50,952 bases of DNA, taken from the NCBI RefSeq assembly GCF_019049245.1, contig NZ_JAGMUK010000128.1, forward strand, positions 1 through 50,952, given 5' to 3'. Below the pieces are notes generated by a model, which ran no database searches, was not told the origin of the DNA, and was given only the letters and a program-made list of their open reading frames with translations. The stretch comes from Streptomyces sp. AC555_RSS877 (GTDB lineage: Bacteria > Actinomycetota > Actinomycetes > Streptomycetales > Streptomycetaceae). The translations under genes were made by a program, and so were the position numbers. Numbering within the stretch: the first letter of the stretch is position 1; every line of letters begins with the position of its first letter. Positions 41,815 to 50,805 of this stretch are shown piece after piece.

Positions 41815-43208
41815 GCAAGGATCCGGCCCTCGCCCAGGAGGGCACCCGTCACCAGCTCTCCCCCGCGCGCGTACTCGACGTCGACCCCCTGCTCGACGAC
41901 CCGAAGACCCGCATCATCGTGTGCTGCGGCTCGGGCGGCGTCGGCAAGACGACCACCGCGGCGGCCCTCGGCCTGCGCGCCGCCGAGCGCGGCCGCAAGG
42001 TGGTCGTCCTCACCATCGACCCGGCCCGCCGGCTCGCCCAGTCGATGGGCATCGACTCGCTCGACAACACCCCGCGCCGGGTGAAGGGCGTGGAGGGCGA
42101 CGGCGAGCTGCACGCGATGATGCTCGACATGAAGCGCACGTTCGACGAGATCGTCGAGGCGCACGCGGACGCCGACCGGGCGTCGGCGATCCTCAACAAC
42201 CCCTTCTACCAGTCGCTTTCGGCGGGCTTCGCGGGCACGCAGGAGTACATGGCGATGGAGAAGCTGGGACAACTCCGCGCCAGGGACGAGTGGGACCTGA
42301 TCGTCGTCGACACGCCCCCGTCCCGCTCCGCGCTCGACTTCCTGGACGCGCCGAAGCGGCTCGGTTCGTTCCTCGACGGCAAGCTGATCCGTGTCCTGCT
42401 GGCGCCGGCGAAGGTCGGCGGCCGCGCGGGGATGAAGTTCCTGAACGTCGGCATGTCGATGATGACCGGCGCCCTCGGCAAGCTGCTCGGCGGCCAACTG
42501 CTGAAGGACGTACAGACCTTCGTGGCGGCGATGGACTCGATGTTCGGCGGCTTCCGCACGCGCGCGGACGCGACGTACAAGCTGCTCCAGGCGCCCGGAA
42601 CGGCGTTCCTGGTGGTCGCGGCCCCGGAGCGGGACGCACTGCGCGAGGCCGCGTACTTCGTGGAGCGGCTGGCGGCCGAGGACATGCCGCTCGCGGGCCT
42701 GGTGCTCAACCGGGTCCATGGCAGCGGCGCCGACCGGCTGTCGGCCGAGCGCGCGCTCGCCGCCGCGGAAAATCTTGAAGAGCCTCGCATTGTGGATCAG
42801 GGGGACGGGAAAGCTGGTCTTCGTAACTCTCCCGACACATACGGCAGTTCAGAGTCTCCCGCTACGGAGTCTCCCGCCTCGCACCATCCGGCTCCTGACG
42901 AAGGCTCCCCCGCCACCCCGCAGGACACGGAAGTCACGCAGGACACGGAACCCACGCAGGACAGTGACCAGGAGATGTCCGTCCAGCAACTCACCGCAGG
43001 CCTGCTGAGGCTGCATGCCGAACGCATGCGGCTGCTCTTCCGCGAGCAGCGCACGCGTGACCGCTTCACCGCGCTCCACCCGGAGGTGGCGGTGACCGAA
43101 GTGGCCGCGCTGCCCGGCGACGTGCACGACCTGACCGGGCTGCGGGACATCGGAAACCGGCTCGCGGCTGCCCACCAGGAGCTGCCCGAGCCCGCTGCCG
43201 GTGCCTGA
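41811..43208 (+). CDS. ArsA/Get3-like ATPase, second of a pair, with hydrophilic insertion
   Basis: 465 residues. P-loop CCGSGGVGKTTTAAALGLRA near residues 38-57, switch VVVLTIDPARRLAQSMGI, and LIVVDTPPSRSALDFLDAP. At residues 325-385 an Asp/Glu/Pro/Ser/Thr-rich insertion (with repeated TQDT) separates the ATPase core from the C-terminal helices; the DNA there (about 42,770-42,990) uses codons that are less GC-rich than those around it. The two ATPases are expected to act as a pair. The gene ends 41 bases from the convergent wblA gene. Confidence 0.87.
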   Translation: MSKDPALAQEGTRHQLSPARVLDVDPLLDDPKTRIIVCCGSGGVGKTTTAAALGLRAAERGRKVVVLTIDPARRLAQSMGIDSLDNTPRRVKGVEGDGELHAMMLDMKRTFDEIVEAHADADRASAILNNPFYQSLSAGFAGTQEYMAMEKLGQLRARDEWDLIVVDTPPSRSALDFLDAPKRLGSFLDGKLIRVLLAPAKVGGRAGMKFLNVGMSMMTGALGKLLGGQLLKDVQTFVAAMDSMFGGFRTRADATYKLLQAPGTAFLVVAAPERDALREAAYFVERLAAEDMPLAGLVLNRVHGSGADRLSAERALAAAENLEEPRIVDQGDGKAGLRNSPDTYGSSESPATESPASHHPAPDEGSPATPQDTEVTQDTEPTQDSDQEMSVQQLTAGLLRLHAERMRLLFREQRTRDRFTALHPEVAVTEVAALPGDVHDLTGLRDIGNRLAAAHQELPEPAAGA

Positions 43209-43249
43209 GATACCGACGCGTGCGATTCCGATGCCCGAGGGCGCTGCCC

Positions 43250-43588
43250 TCAGCTCACCGCCGCGTAGCTCTCGTACACCTCGTCGTCGTCGAGGGGCAG
43301 GATGCCGACCCCCCGCTCGTATTCCGTACGCGCGGTCTCAAGGAGCCGGCGCCATGAAGTGACCGTGGGCCGCCTGCGCAGCAGTGCGCGGCGCTCCCGC
43401 TCCGTCATTCCTCCCCACACGCCGAACTCGACGCGGTTGTCGAGCGCGTCGGCGAGGCACTCCGTGCGCACTGGGCATCCGGTGCACACCGCCTTGGCCC
43501 TGTTCTGCGCTGCTCCTTGAACGAACAGTTCATCCGGATCGGTAGTGCGGCAGGCCGCCTGCGCACTCCAGTCGACTACCCAGCCCAT
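43250..43588 (-). CDS. wblA: WhiB-like iron-sulphur regulator WblA
   Basis: 112 residues from ATG at 43588, the length of WblA; the frame extends to 43645. Cys13, Cys35, Cys38 and Cys44 bind the cluster (C-x21-C-x2-C-x5-C), GVWGG is at 56-60, and a basic stretch RRALLRRRPT follows as in the family. WblA is a key switch between aerial growth, sporulation and secondary metabolism in Streptomyces. Position beside arsA-like genes and a class A PBP agrees with the S. coelicolor locus as I remember it. A 400-base divergent region upstream gives room for complex control. Confidence 0.92.
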   Translation of the reverse strand: MGWVVDWSAQAACRTTDPDELFVQGAAQNRAKAVCTGCPVRTECLADALDNRVEFGVWGGMTERERRALLRRRPTVTSWRRLLETARTEYERGVGILPLDDDEVYESYAAVS

Positions 43589-43996
43589 ACCGGCGCCGTC
43601 CTCTCCCGAATCGAGGCTCCCCCACGGCGGCAGCGGCATATTCACCGCCGCCAGTTGAGGACGTTACGGAAGGTGGGCACAGCGCAACACCCCCTTCGGG
43701 CCCAATCTTGAATGGCCCGAACGGACTATGGGTAAGCGGCAGATCACCCGGGGGAGTGAGCCCGCGACATACATGACTGTTCCGGCAAACCAGGACAGTT
43801 ATGTTGCGTCACAACGGGCACCAGGTGACACACGAGGTGGATTCGGACACGTCCCCGTCAAAAAAGTCGGGGAACCTCCGGAACGATTCGGGGTCGCCGG
43901 ACGTATTGATACGTAGCCCTACGGCTGTGACAGTTGAGAGCAGCTTAGGCCAAGGCATATACGCGTGTCCGGCGAATGAGAACGTAGGCTGCCCCT
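43589..43996. promoter_or_regulatory. Divergent wblA-PBP regulatory region
   Basis: No gene. Notable is an imperfect inverted repeat at 43771-43804 (ACATGACTGTTCC against GGACAGTTATGT, nine-base spacer), a classic operator shape. AT-rich patches at about 43,860 (TCAAAAAAGTCGG) and 43,905 (GTATTGATACG) may hold promoter elements. Confidence 0.55.
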
Positions 43997-46261
43997 ATGC
44001 CAAACAAGCGCTCGGGCGGTGGTCTGTCCTCCACGCAGCAGGCCGCCAAATTCCTCGGTGTCAGTGTGCTCGCGGGAGCTGTCATGGCCGGCATCGCGCT
44101 GCCCGCGGCCGGTGCGCTGGGTCTTGCGGCCAAGGGGTCGGTGGAGAGCTTCGACGAGCTCCCGGCCAATCTGAAGACACCGCCGCTGAGCCAGCGCACG
44201 ACCATCCTCGACGCCGACGGCGGCCAGCTCGCCACCGTCTACTCGCGCGACCGCACGGTGGTCGGCCTCAAGAACGTCTCGCCGTACATGCAGAAGGCGA
44301 TCGTCGCGATCGAGGACTCGCGCTTCTACCAGCACGGCGCGATCGACCTGAAGGGCGTCCTGCGCGCCCTCAACAAGAACGCGCAGGCCGGCGGAGTCTC
44401 GGAGGGCGCCTCGACGCTCACCCAGCAGTACGTGAAGAACGTCTTCGTCGAGGAGGCCGGCAACGACCCGACGAAGGTCGCGCAGGCCACCCAGCAGACC
44501 CTCGGCCGCAAGATCAAGGAACTGAAGTACGCGATCCAGGTCGAAGAGGAACTGGGCAAGAAGAAGATCCTCGAGAACTACCTGAACATCACGTTCTTCG
44601 GCCAGCAGGCCTACGGCGTCGAGGCCGCGGCCCAGCGCTACTTCTCGAAGTCCGCGAAGAACCTCAACCTCCAGGAGTCGGCCCTCCTCGCCGGCATCGT
44701 CCAGTCGCCCAGCCGGTACGACCCGATCAACGACGAGACCGAGGCCACCAAGCGCCGCAACACCGTGCTGCGGCGCATGGCCGAGGTCGGCGACGTCTCC
44801 CAGACCGAGGCCTCCAAGGCCATGGAGCAGCCGCTCGGCCTCAAGATCAGCCAGCCCAAGAACGGCTGCATCACGGCCGTCCAGGGCGCCAGCTTCTTCT
44901 GCAAGTACGTGGAGCGGGTCTTCCTCAGCGACCCGGTGTTCGGCAAGTCCCGCGAGGAGCGGGCGAAGGTCTGGAACCAGGGCGGTCTGACGATCCGTAC
45001 GACCCTCGACCCGCAGGCGCAGAGCTCCGTCGAGGCTTCGCTCAAGGACCACGTCAACCAGAGCGACAAGGTCGCCGCGGCGGCCACCCTCGTCGAGCCC
45101 GGCACCGGCAAGATCGTCGGGATGGGCCAGTCGAAGCCGTACGGCTACGGCAAGAACGAGACCGAGTACAACTACTCGGTCGACGCGGCCTACGGCGGCT
45201 CCAACTTCGGCTTCCCGACCGGTTCGACGTTCAAGCCGTTCGTGGCGGCGGCCGCCCTGGAGGAGGGCCGGCCGCCGACGCAGGAGTACTCGTCGCCGTA
45301 CGAGATGGAGTACCCGAGCCCGGTCCAGACGTGCGACAGCAGTCCGTGGACCAACAGGCGCGGCGAGAAGCTGGAGAACGAGACCGAGTCGGAGGTCGGC
45401 CCGTACCGGCTGAAGGAGGCCATGGCGAAGTCGGTCAACACCTACTTCGTGCAGATGATCTCCGACATCGGCCTGTGCCCGGTGGTCAACGTGACCGACA
45501 AGCTGCACGTCCGGCAGGGCAACGGCGACAAGATCCCCGAGACGCCCTCGATCGCCCTCGGCTCGATCGGCCTCTCCCCGCTGACGATGGCGAGCGCGTA
45601 CGCCGCCTTCGCCTCCCGGGGCATGTACTGCTCGCCGGTCGCCATCGAGTCGATCACGCAGAAGATCGGCGACGAGCAGAAGTCGATGGAGGTGCCGAAG
45701 TCCACGTGCTCGCGGGCGATGAGCGAGAAGACCGCGGACACGGTCAACACGCTCCTGCGCGGCGTGGTCGACTCCGGTACGGGTCAGCAGGCCGGCCTCA
45801 CCGACCGCCAGAGCGCCGGTAAGACGGGTACGACCGACGAGCGGCGGAACGCCTGGTTCGTCGGCTACACGCCGAACATGTCGGGCGCCGTCTGGGTCGG
45901 CAGTGCCACCCAGAAGGTCAAGATGAAGAACATCACGATCGGCGGCGTCTACCGCCCGCTCGTCTACGGCGGCGAGGTCCCGGGCCCGATCTGGAAGGAC
46001 GCCATGACCGGCGCCCTGGAGGGCAAGAAGACGGAGTCCTTCAACCTCGTCAGCATCCCGGACCCCCCCAAGGACCGCGGTGACGGCGACGGAAACGGGA
46101 ATGGCAACGGAAACGGCAACGGGAACGGAAACGGCGACAACGACGGGGACAACGGCGACGAAGGAGCCACCGACGGCGGCGGCACCTTCCCGGATCCCAC
46201 CTTCTCCATCCCGGAGGGCTTCTTCCAGGGCAACGGAAACGGGAACGGCGGCCGCGACTGA
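43997..46261 (+). CDS. Class A penicillin-binding protein
   Basis: 754 residues. Short basic N terminus, membrane anchor (FLGVSVLAGAVMAGIALPAAGALGLAA) at about 18-45, then the GT51 glycosyltransferase with AIEDSRFYQHGAID (catalytic Glu106) and EGASTLTQQYVKN. The transpeptidase has STFKPF with Ser410, SVNTYF and KTGTT at Lys609. The tail is an unusual run of Asn-Gly dipeptides (about residues 695-710) and an acidic Gly-rich linker. It makes and cross-links peptidoglycan. Its place next to wblA is conserved. Confidence 0.95.
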   Translation: MPNKRSGGGLSSTQQAAKFLGVSVLAGAVMAGIALPAAGALGLAAKGSVESFDELPANLKTPPLSQRTTILDADGGQLATVYSRDRTVVGLKNVSPYMQKAIVAIEDSRFYQHGAIDLKGVLRALNKNAQAGGVSEGASTLTQQYVKNVFVEEAGNDPTKVAQATQQTLGRKIKELKYAIQVEEELGKKKILENYLNITFFGQQAYGVEAAAQRYFSKSAKNLNLQESALLAGIVQSPSRYDPINDETEATKRRNTVLRRMAEVGDVSQTEASKAMEQPLGLKISQPKNGCITAVQGASFFCKYVERVFLSDPVFGKSREERAKVWNQGGLTIRTTLDPQAQSSVEASLKDHVNQSDKVAAAATLVEPGTGKIVGMGQSKPYGYGKNETEYNYSVDAAYGGSNFGFPTGSTFKPFVAAAALEEGRPPTQEYSSPYEMEYPSPVQTCDSSPWTNRRGEKLENETESEVGPYRLKEAMAKSVNTYFVQMISDIGLCPVVNVTDKLHVRQGNGDKIPETPSIALGSIGLSPLTMASAYAAFASRGMYCSPVAIESITQKIGDEQKSMEVPKSTCSRAMSEKTADTVNTLLRGVVDSGTGQQAGLTDRQSAGKTGTTDERRNAWFVGYTPNMSGAVWVGSATQKVKMKNITIGGVYRPLVYGGEVPGPIWKDAMTGALEGKKTESFNLVSIPDPPKDRGDGDGNGNGNGNGNGNGNGDNDGDNGDEGATDGGGTFPDPTFSIPEGFFQGNGNGNGGRD

Positions 46262-46283
46262 CGCGGTGGGCTGAGAACGGGGG

Positions 46284-46332
46284 CGGCCCCTTTCTCCCGT
46301 ACGGACTGATGTCGTACGGGAGAAAGGGGCCG
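46284..46332. terminator. Very strong bidirectional terminator
   Basis: Perfect 20-base stem (46284-46303 with 46313-46332) between the convergent PBP and GatB/YqeY genes; a TTT/AAA stretch lies within each arm. Confidence 0.88.
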
Positions 46333-46409
46333 TTCGTGATGTGGGAGGAGGTGGGGAGACCGCTTCTCAGCCCGGGGTGCGCGGCCGCCGGCGGTCTGCC
46401 CCGGGGCGA

Positions 46410-46874
46410 TCAGCCCGCCAGGAGCTTCTTGACCGCGGCGGCGACGCGCCCGCCCTCGGCCTGGCCCGCGACCTTCGGGTTCACGATCTTCATGACGGCG
46501 CCCATGGCCCGCGGCCCCTCGGCGCCCGCCGCCTTCGCCTCCTCGACGGCCTGGGCGACGATGGCGTCCAGCTCCTCGTCGCCGAGCTGCTGGGGCAGGT
46601 ACGCGGCGAGCACCTCGCCCTCCGCCTTCTCCCGCTCGGCCGACTCGGCACGACCACCCTGCGCGAACGCGTCCGCGGCCTCGCGGCGCTTCTTCGCCTC
46701 GCGGGTGATCACCTTCTGCACTTCGTCGTCGGAGAGCTCGCGCTTGGTCTTGCCCGCGACCTCCTCCTTGGTGATCGCGGTGAGCGTCAGCCGGAGCGTC
46801 GAGGAGCGGAGCTCGTCGCGCCCCTTGATCGCGGCGTTGAGGTCTTCCTGCAACTTCGACTTGAGGGTGGTCAT
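46410..46874 (-). CDS. GatB/YqeY-domain protein
   Basis: 154 residues, ATG at 46874. Opening LKSKLQEDLNAAIKGRDELRSSTLRLTLTAI, middle EVQKVITREAKKRREAADAF, and end GAVMKIVNPKVAGQAEGGRVAAAVKKLL are those of YqeY, the stand-alone form of the tRNA-binding tail of GatB. Its job may be in tRNA-dependent amidation or tRNA handling. Divergent from the metallophosphoesterase gene. Confidence 0.92.
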   Translation of the reverse strand: MTTLKSKLQEDLNAAIKGRDELRSSTLRLTLTAITKEEVAGKTKRELSDDEVQKVITREAKKRREAADAFAQGGRAESAEREKAEGEVLAAYLPQQLGDEELDAIVAQAVEEAKAAGAEGPRAMGAVMKIVNPKVAGQAEGGRVAAAVKKLLAG

Positions 46875-46968
46875 GAGCGTGATTGTCGCAGGTGTCGCAT
46901 CCCGTACGCCCGTTCATTTAACGGGCGGTCGGGCACGGGGCACGCGCCGGGTCTGACACGATGGACGT

Positions 46969-47895
46969 ATGCGCTCGCGATATGGAGTACCCCTGGGAAT
47001 CGTGGCGGCAGGCACCGCCGGTCTGGTGTACGCGGCGGGCTTCGAGGCCCGCTCCTTCCGCCTCCGACGGGTGACCGTCCCCGTCCTCCCCGCCGGGATG
47101 CGCCCACTGCGCGTGCTCCAGGTCTCCGACATCCACATGGTCGGCGGCCAGCGCAAGAAACAGCGCTGGCTGCGTTCGCTGGCAGGGCTGCGCCCGGACT
47201 TCGTGATCAACACGGGCGACAACCTCTCCGACCCGGAGGGCGTGCCGGAGGTACTGGACGCCCTCGGTCCGCTGCTGGAGTTCCCGGGCGCGTACGTCTT
47301 CGGCTCCAACGACTACTACGGCCCCAAACTCCGCAACCCCGCCCGGTACTTGTTCGAGAAGGCCCAGGGCCGCCACGGTCTGAACGGCAACGCGCCCGCC
47401 GTCAACGCGATCCACAACCCGTGGGAGGACCTGCGGGACGCCTTCGACGGCGCGGGCTGGCTGAACCTCACCAACACCAGGGGCACGCTGAAGATCGAGG
47501 GCGCCTCGATCGAGCTGACCGGCCTCGACGACCCGCACATCAAGCGGGACCGCTACACGCAGGTGGCGGGCGGCCCGTCCGGCGGCGCCGACTTCTCGAT
47601 GGGCGTGGTGCACGCGCCGTACCTCCGCGTGCTCGACTCCTTCACGGCCGACGGCTACCCCCTGGTCCTGGCCGGCCACACCCACGGCGGCCAGCTCTGC
47701 CTCCCCTTCTACGGCGCGTTCGTCACCAACTGCGACCTGGACACGGACCGCGTGAAGGGCCTGTCCACGCACACGGCGGAGGGCCGTACCGCGTACCTCC
47801 ACGTCTCAGCGGGCTGCGGCACGAACCGCTACACACCGGTGCGGTTCGCGTGCCCGCCGGAGGTGACGTTGTTGACGTTGGTGGGGCGGGAGTAG
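46969..47895 (+). CDS. Membrane-anchored metallophosphoesterase
   Basis: 308 residues. N-terminal hydrophobic segment (YGVPLGIVAAGTAGLVYAAGF) gives a membrane anchor. Metal motifs: QVSDIHMVG (D-x-H), VINTGDNLSD (GD), FGSNDYYGP in place of GNH-D/E, and VVHAP...GHTHGGQ. This is the YkuE-like branch acting on lipid-linked or small phosphates. The stop codon lies in the first copy of a repeated segment (see repeat). Confidence 0.9.
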   Translation: MRSRYGVPLGIVAAGTAGLVYAAGFEARSFRLRRVTVPVLPAGMRPLRVLQVSDIHMVGGQRKKQRWLRSLAGLRPDFVINTGDNLSDPEGVPEVLDALGPLLEFPGAYVFGSNDYYGPKLRNPARYLFEKAQGRHGLNGNAPAVNAIHNPWEDLRDAFDGAGWLNLTNTRGTLKIEGASIELTGLDDPHIKRDRYTQVAGGPSGGADFSMGVVHAPYLRVLDSFTADGYPLVLAGHTHGGQLCLPFYGAFVTNCDLDTDRVKGLSTHTAEGRTAYLHVSAGCGTNRYTPVRFACPPEVTLLTLVGRE

Positions 47896-47987
47896 TCCTG
47901 CTGGGTGGTGGGGGGTAGCCCCGCTGTCGCGATGGGGCGGCGTGAGTAGTCCCGCTGTTTGGCGTGGGGTGCGGGAGTAGTCCCGCT
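47886..47987 (+). repeat. Tandem copies of the stop-codon segment of the metallophosphoesterase gene
   Basis: GCGGGAGTAGTCCTGCT at 47886-47902 (the stop is the TAG) recurs as GCGTGAGTAGTCCCGCT at 47940-47956 and GCGGGAGTAGTCCCGCT at 47971-47987; a weaker copy is GGGGTAGCCCCGCT near 47,912-47,925. The last two are 31 bases apart. The rest of the gap up to 48,072 shows nothing else. Confidence 0.65.
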
Positions 47988-48072
47988 ACTGATACTGAGC
48001 GGAGCCGGCGGAGGTTAACCCACACGGACCACCCGTATCGCCCCTTTTGTCCACCCTTCCTAGCGTGAGGGC

Positions 48073-48858
48073 ATGACCGCCCCGATACCCAGGGACATCC
48101 CGGACCTGCCCGCAATCCCGGGTGTGCCCGCGCTGCTGCCCTCGCCCGTCCCCGCCACGGCGGTGGTGCCCCGCGTACGCCGACCCCTGGCCGCCGTCTA
48201 CCGCCTGCTCGTCGCCCTGGTGGCGGCCACGGCCGTGACGATCGACCTGCTCCTCGGCAGCCCGATCCGGATCCTGAGCCACTTCACGATCCAGAGCAGC
48301 GTCCTACTGGCGCTGGTCATGGTGTTCTCGGCCCGCCGGGCATGGTCGGCCCGCCACCCCCTGCCGTCCGCCCTGACGGGCGCGGCCCTCCTCTACGTCA
48401 CGATCACGGGCCTGGTGTACCACCTGCTCCTGGCGAACGGGACGAGCCCGTTCTCCCTCTCGGGCGAGGCGGCCACCCATTCCGGCTGGCACGCGATCAC
48501 CAACCAGGTCCTGCACACGGTGGTCCCCCTCGCAGCCCTCCTGGACTGGCTTCTCCTGACCCCACCCGGCCGCCTCCACCTGCGCCAGGCCACCACGTGG
48601 CTCCTCTACCCCCTGGCCTACCTGCTCTTCTCCCTGACCCGCGGCGAACTGATCCCACCGGGCACCCCGGGCCGCTACCTCTACCCGTTCCTGGACGTCG
48701 ACCTCCACGGCTACAAGAGCATCCTGGCCAACGCCCTCCTCCTCGGCCTCTCCTTCTACGCCCTCGCCGTCCTCCTCGTGGCCCTCGACCACGCCCGCCC
48801 GAACCCGGTCCGCCACCGCGCGAAAACCGGATTTCGTCTCCAGCCACCGGTGGGCTAA
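48073..48858 (+). CDS. Pr6Pr-family membrane protein
   Basis: 261 residues. A Pro-rich N terminus is followed by six hydrophobic segments (AVYRLLVALVAATAVTIDLLL, FTIQSSVLLALVMVFSA, LTGAALLYVTITGLVYHLLLA, VLHTVVPLAALLDWLLLT, WLLYPLAYLLFSLTRG, LANALLLGLSFYALAVLLVAL). Motifs HFTIQSS, HTVVPL and YPFLDVD are those of the Pr6Pr family, which is related to intramembrane FAR-17a/AIG1-like proteins. Function unknown in bacteria. Confidence 0.85.
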   Translation: MTAPIPRDIPDLPAIPGVPALLPSPVPATAVVPRVRRPLAAVYRLLVALVAATAVTIDLLLGSPIRILSHFTIQSSVLLALVMVFSARRAWSARHPLPSALTGAALLYVTITGLVYHLLLANGTSPFSLSGEAATHSGWHAITNQVLHTVVPLAALLDWLLLTPPGRLHLRQATTWLLYPLAYLLFSLTRGELIPPGTPGRYLYPFLDVDLHGYKSILANALLLGLSFYALAVLLVALDHARPNPVRHRAKTGFRLQPPVG

Positions 48859-48892
48859 AGTAAACGACGTCGCCGCGACGAGCAGCGACAAT

Positions 48893-48966
48893 CGGGGTGT
48901 AGCGCAGCTTGGCAGCGCGCTTCGTTCGGGACGAAGAGGTCGTGGGTTCAAATCCCGCCACCCCGA
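48893..48966 (+). tRNA. tRNA-Pro (anticodon CGG)
   Basis: 74 bases fold as a cloverleaf: acceptor 48893-48899 with 48959-48965, D arm GCGC at 48902-48905, anticodon stem CTTCG/CGAAG with loop TTCGGGA (anticodon 48927-48929), T arm GTGGG-TTCAAAT-CCCGC, discriminator A 48966. No CCA is encoded. The 3' half is a usual attachment site for actinobacterial integrative elements. Confidence 0.95.
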
Positions 48967-48973
48967 CGCGGGT

Positions 48974-49009
48974 CAGAGGCCCATTCGCGTGATCGCGAAT
49001 GGGCCTCTG
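48974..49009. terminator. Terminator after tRNA-Pro
   Basis: Perfect 16-base stem (48974-48989 with 48994-49009) eight bases after the tRNA. Confidence 0.85.
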
Positions 49010-49071
49010 CCGTGCTCGGGGGGCCAAACAGGGGGCCAAAGGAAGTGGATCAAGCCCTTCGACCAGTCCCC

Positions 49072-49548
49072 CTAGGCGCTTAGATGTCTCCCCTCCATGA
49101 GCCAGTCAGCTAGATCGTCGACCAGGGTCTGTACGCAGCGCAGCCCTGCTGTGATGGCTCCTGTCTCACGATGCTCAGCGCTGTTGAGCGTTTCGAGGGC
49201 GCGGCGCGCTTCTCCGATGTCGTTCGAAATCCGGCGCCCGATGTCGCCGGGCAATGAGAACATCGCGATCTCCACGCCGGTGGCAGCAACGAGCCAGTCG
49301 TGTCCCTCCGTGTTGGGGACAGGACCGCTCTGATCCTCACGGGCCCTCTCCAACATGCTGAGGTATCCCCCGGCAAGGTGAAACAGCTCTATCGCCGCCC
49401 GGCGGGCTTCCGCTAGCAGCGCGGCCCGCTGCTGGTGTCTATGCGTTGCTGATACGACCCCCCAGGCGGTTAGCGCAGCCACGACACCTCCCACCACCGC
49501 GGAAACAGCACCCTGTAGCAGCAACCCCCACCAGCCTTGCGGATCCAC
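49072..49548 (-). CDS. Membrane-anchored unknown protein of the tRNA-linked element
   Basis: 158 residues. N-terminal hydrophobic helix (LLLQGAVSAVVGGVVAALTAWGVV) at about residues 9-32, then an extended helical cytosolic part (RHQQRAALLAEARRAAIELFHLAGGYLSMLERARED, GEARRALETLNSAEHRETGAITAGLRCVQTLVDDLADWL). Similar 'anchor plus long helix' proteins occur in Streptomyces integrative elements beside the integrase, with no known role. Downstream of the broken integrase and in the same direction. Confidence 0.6.
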   Translation of the reverse strand: MDPQGWWGLLLQGAVSAVVGGVVAALTAWGVVSATHRHQQRAALLAEARRAAIELFHLAGGYLSMLERAREDQSGPVPNTEGHDWLVAATGVEIAMFSLPGDIGRRISNDIGEARRALETLNSAEHRETGAITAGLRCVQTLVDDLADWLMEGRHLSA

Positions 49549-49629
49549 AGCACCCCCCGTGGCAATGTGCGCTCACCCACCTGGCGCACTGGTCAGCGCC
49601 CCCTGCACCGGACCGTCATCTACCCGAAA

Positions 49630-50702
49630 TCAGTCGACGACAGACCCGAGAGCGTCCCCTTCGCGGCTATCGGCGAAGATGTGATCCATCGCTTCGGCCC
49701 CCTGCGTGATCACGGGCCGGAGCTGTTTCCGGTAGACAGCCTCTGTGGTGGCCTGGCTGCTGTGACCGACCAAGAGGGCGATGGTCTCCAGCGGGACACC
49801 GTTGTCCGACAGGATCGACACGAAGCTGTGCCGGAGCCCCCTCGGCGTCCACTCAGGCTTCAGTCCGGCCCGCTTCACGATGGCCTTGAAGTCTCGCCGG
49901 ACGTTGGCCGCGTCGAGCGGCTCGCCGGTCCGGGTCGTGAAGACCCGCCCCGTGGCGCTCCACTCCATCCCTCACGATGCCCGTTCCTGCTTCTGCCATC
50001 GCATGTGCTCTTTGAGGACGTCGACCACCTGCTTCGGCAGAGCGATGGTCCGGCGGCTCTTCCTGGTCTTGGTTTCGCCGTGCTTGCGCACGGAACGCCA
50101 CACAGCGACGTGCGGCGGAATGCCGTCCTTTATCTCCAGGAAGACGTGATCCCAGGTGAGGGGCCGCGCCTCTTCCGTGCGTACGCCACTGAGGAGCGAG
50201 AGCACGAGGTAGGCGTACAGCCGTGACGGGCGCGCGGCGATGAGCACGGCTTTCGCCTGCTCCAGGTTCAGTGCCTTACTCGGACGACCGGGGCGCCCCT
50301 CGGGTGCGGTGACAAGTAGGGCGACGTTCCGCGCGGCCTTGTCCCGGCGCTGAGCGTGCGCAATGGAGCGGCGCAGGATGGCGAGCAGGTCCCGCAGGCT
50401 CCGCGTCGCGAGGAATTCGGCCCTGTCGTCCAACCAGTCGTCGACGTCATCCGCGCTGAGTTCCTTCAGCTTGGCTTTGCCGATGAACGGGATCAGGTGC
50501 TTGTTCGCCATCGCGCAGTTCTTGCTGACGGTCTGGGCGTCACGTCCCCTTCAGCCCGCGCTCCAGAAAGTCGTTCACCGCATCGGCCACGGTGTAGTCG
50601 GCCGGCAGGTCGAGGTCACCTTGGACAAGGGGCGGCGATTGCTCGAGCCGCCAGAGCGGCCGAAGAACCGCGCGCAAGACGTGCGCGCATGGTCTTGGTC
50701 AT
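49630..50702 (-). pseudogene. Tyrosine site-specific integrase, broken
   Basis: Two blocks in one frame: 49972-50511 (KHLIPFIGKAKLKELSADDVDDWL, then SGVRTEEARPLTW with the first catalytic Arg) and 49630-49968 (TPRGLRHSFVS, LVGHSSQATTEAVYRK with the His-Arg-His and Tyr residues). They are separated by an in-frame TGA at 49974-49972. Upstream, DYTVADAVNDFLERGLKG continues the protein in another frame; one base too many in CCCC at 50546-50549 restores continuity. An ATG at 50702 behind AGGAGA opens a 28-residue frame that does not join. Either the gene is dead, or the sequence near the contig end has errors. All catalytic residues are still encoded. Confidence 0.75.
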
Positions 50703-50775
50703 GGGGATCGTCTCCTGTGGGGGTGTCCGTGACCGCGGGCAACCTTCATACAGGGCGACCATCCCGGAGCAGACA

Positions 50776-50805
50776 GTGCTGATCACCACGAAGAGTGATC
50801 AGCAC
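50776..50805. promoter_or_regulatory. Perfect palindrome upstream of the integrase
   Basis: GTGCTGATCAC at 50776-50786 pairs with GTGATCAGCAC at 50795-50805. It sits 75 bases before the ATG at 50702 and could be an operator controlling integrase or a divergent gene off the window. Confidence 0.5.
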
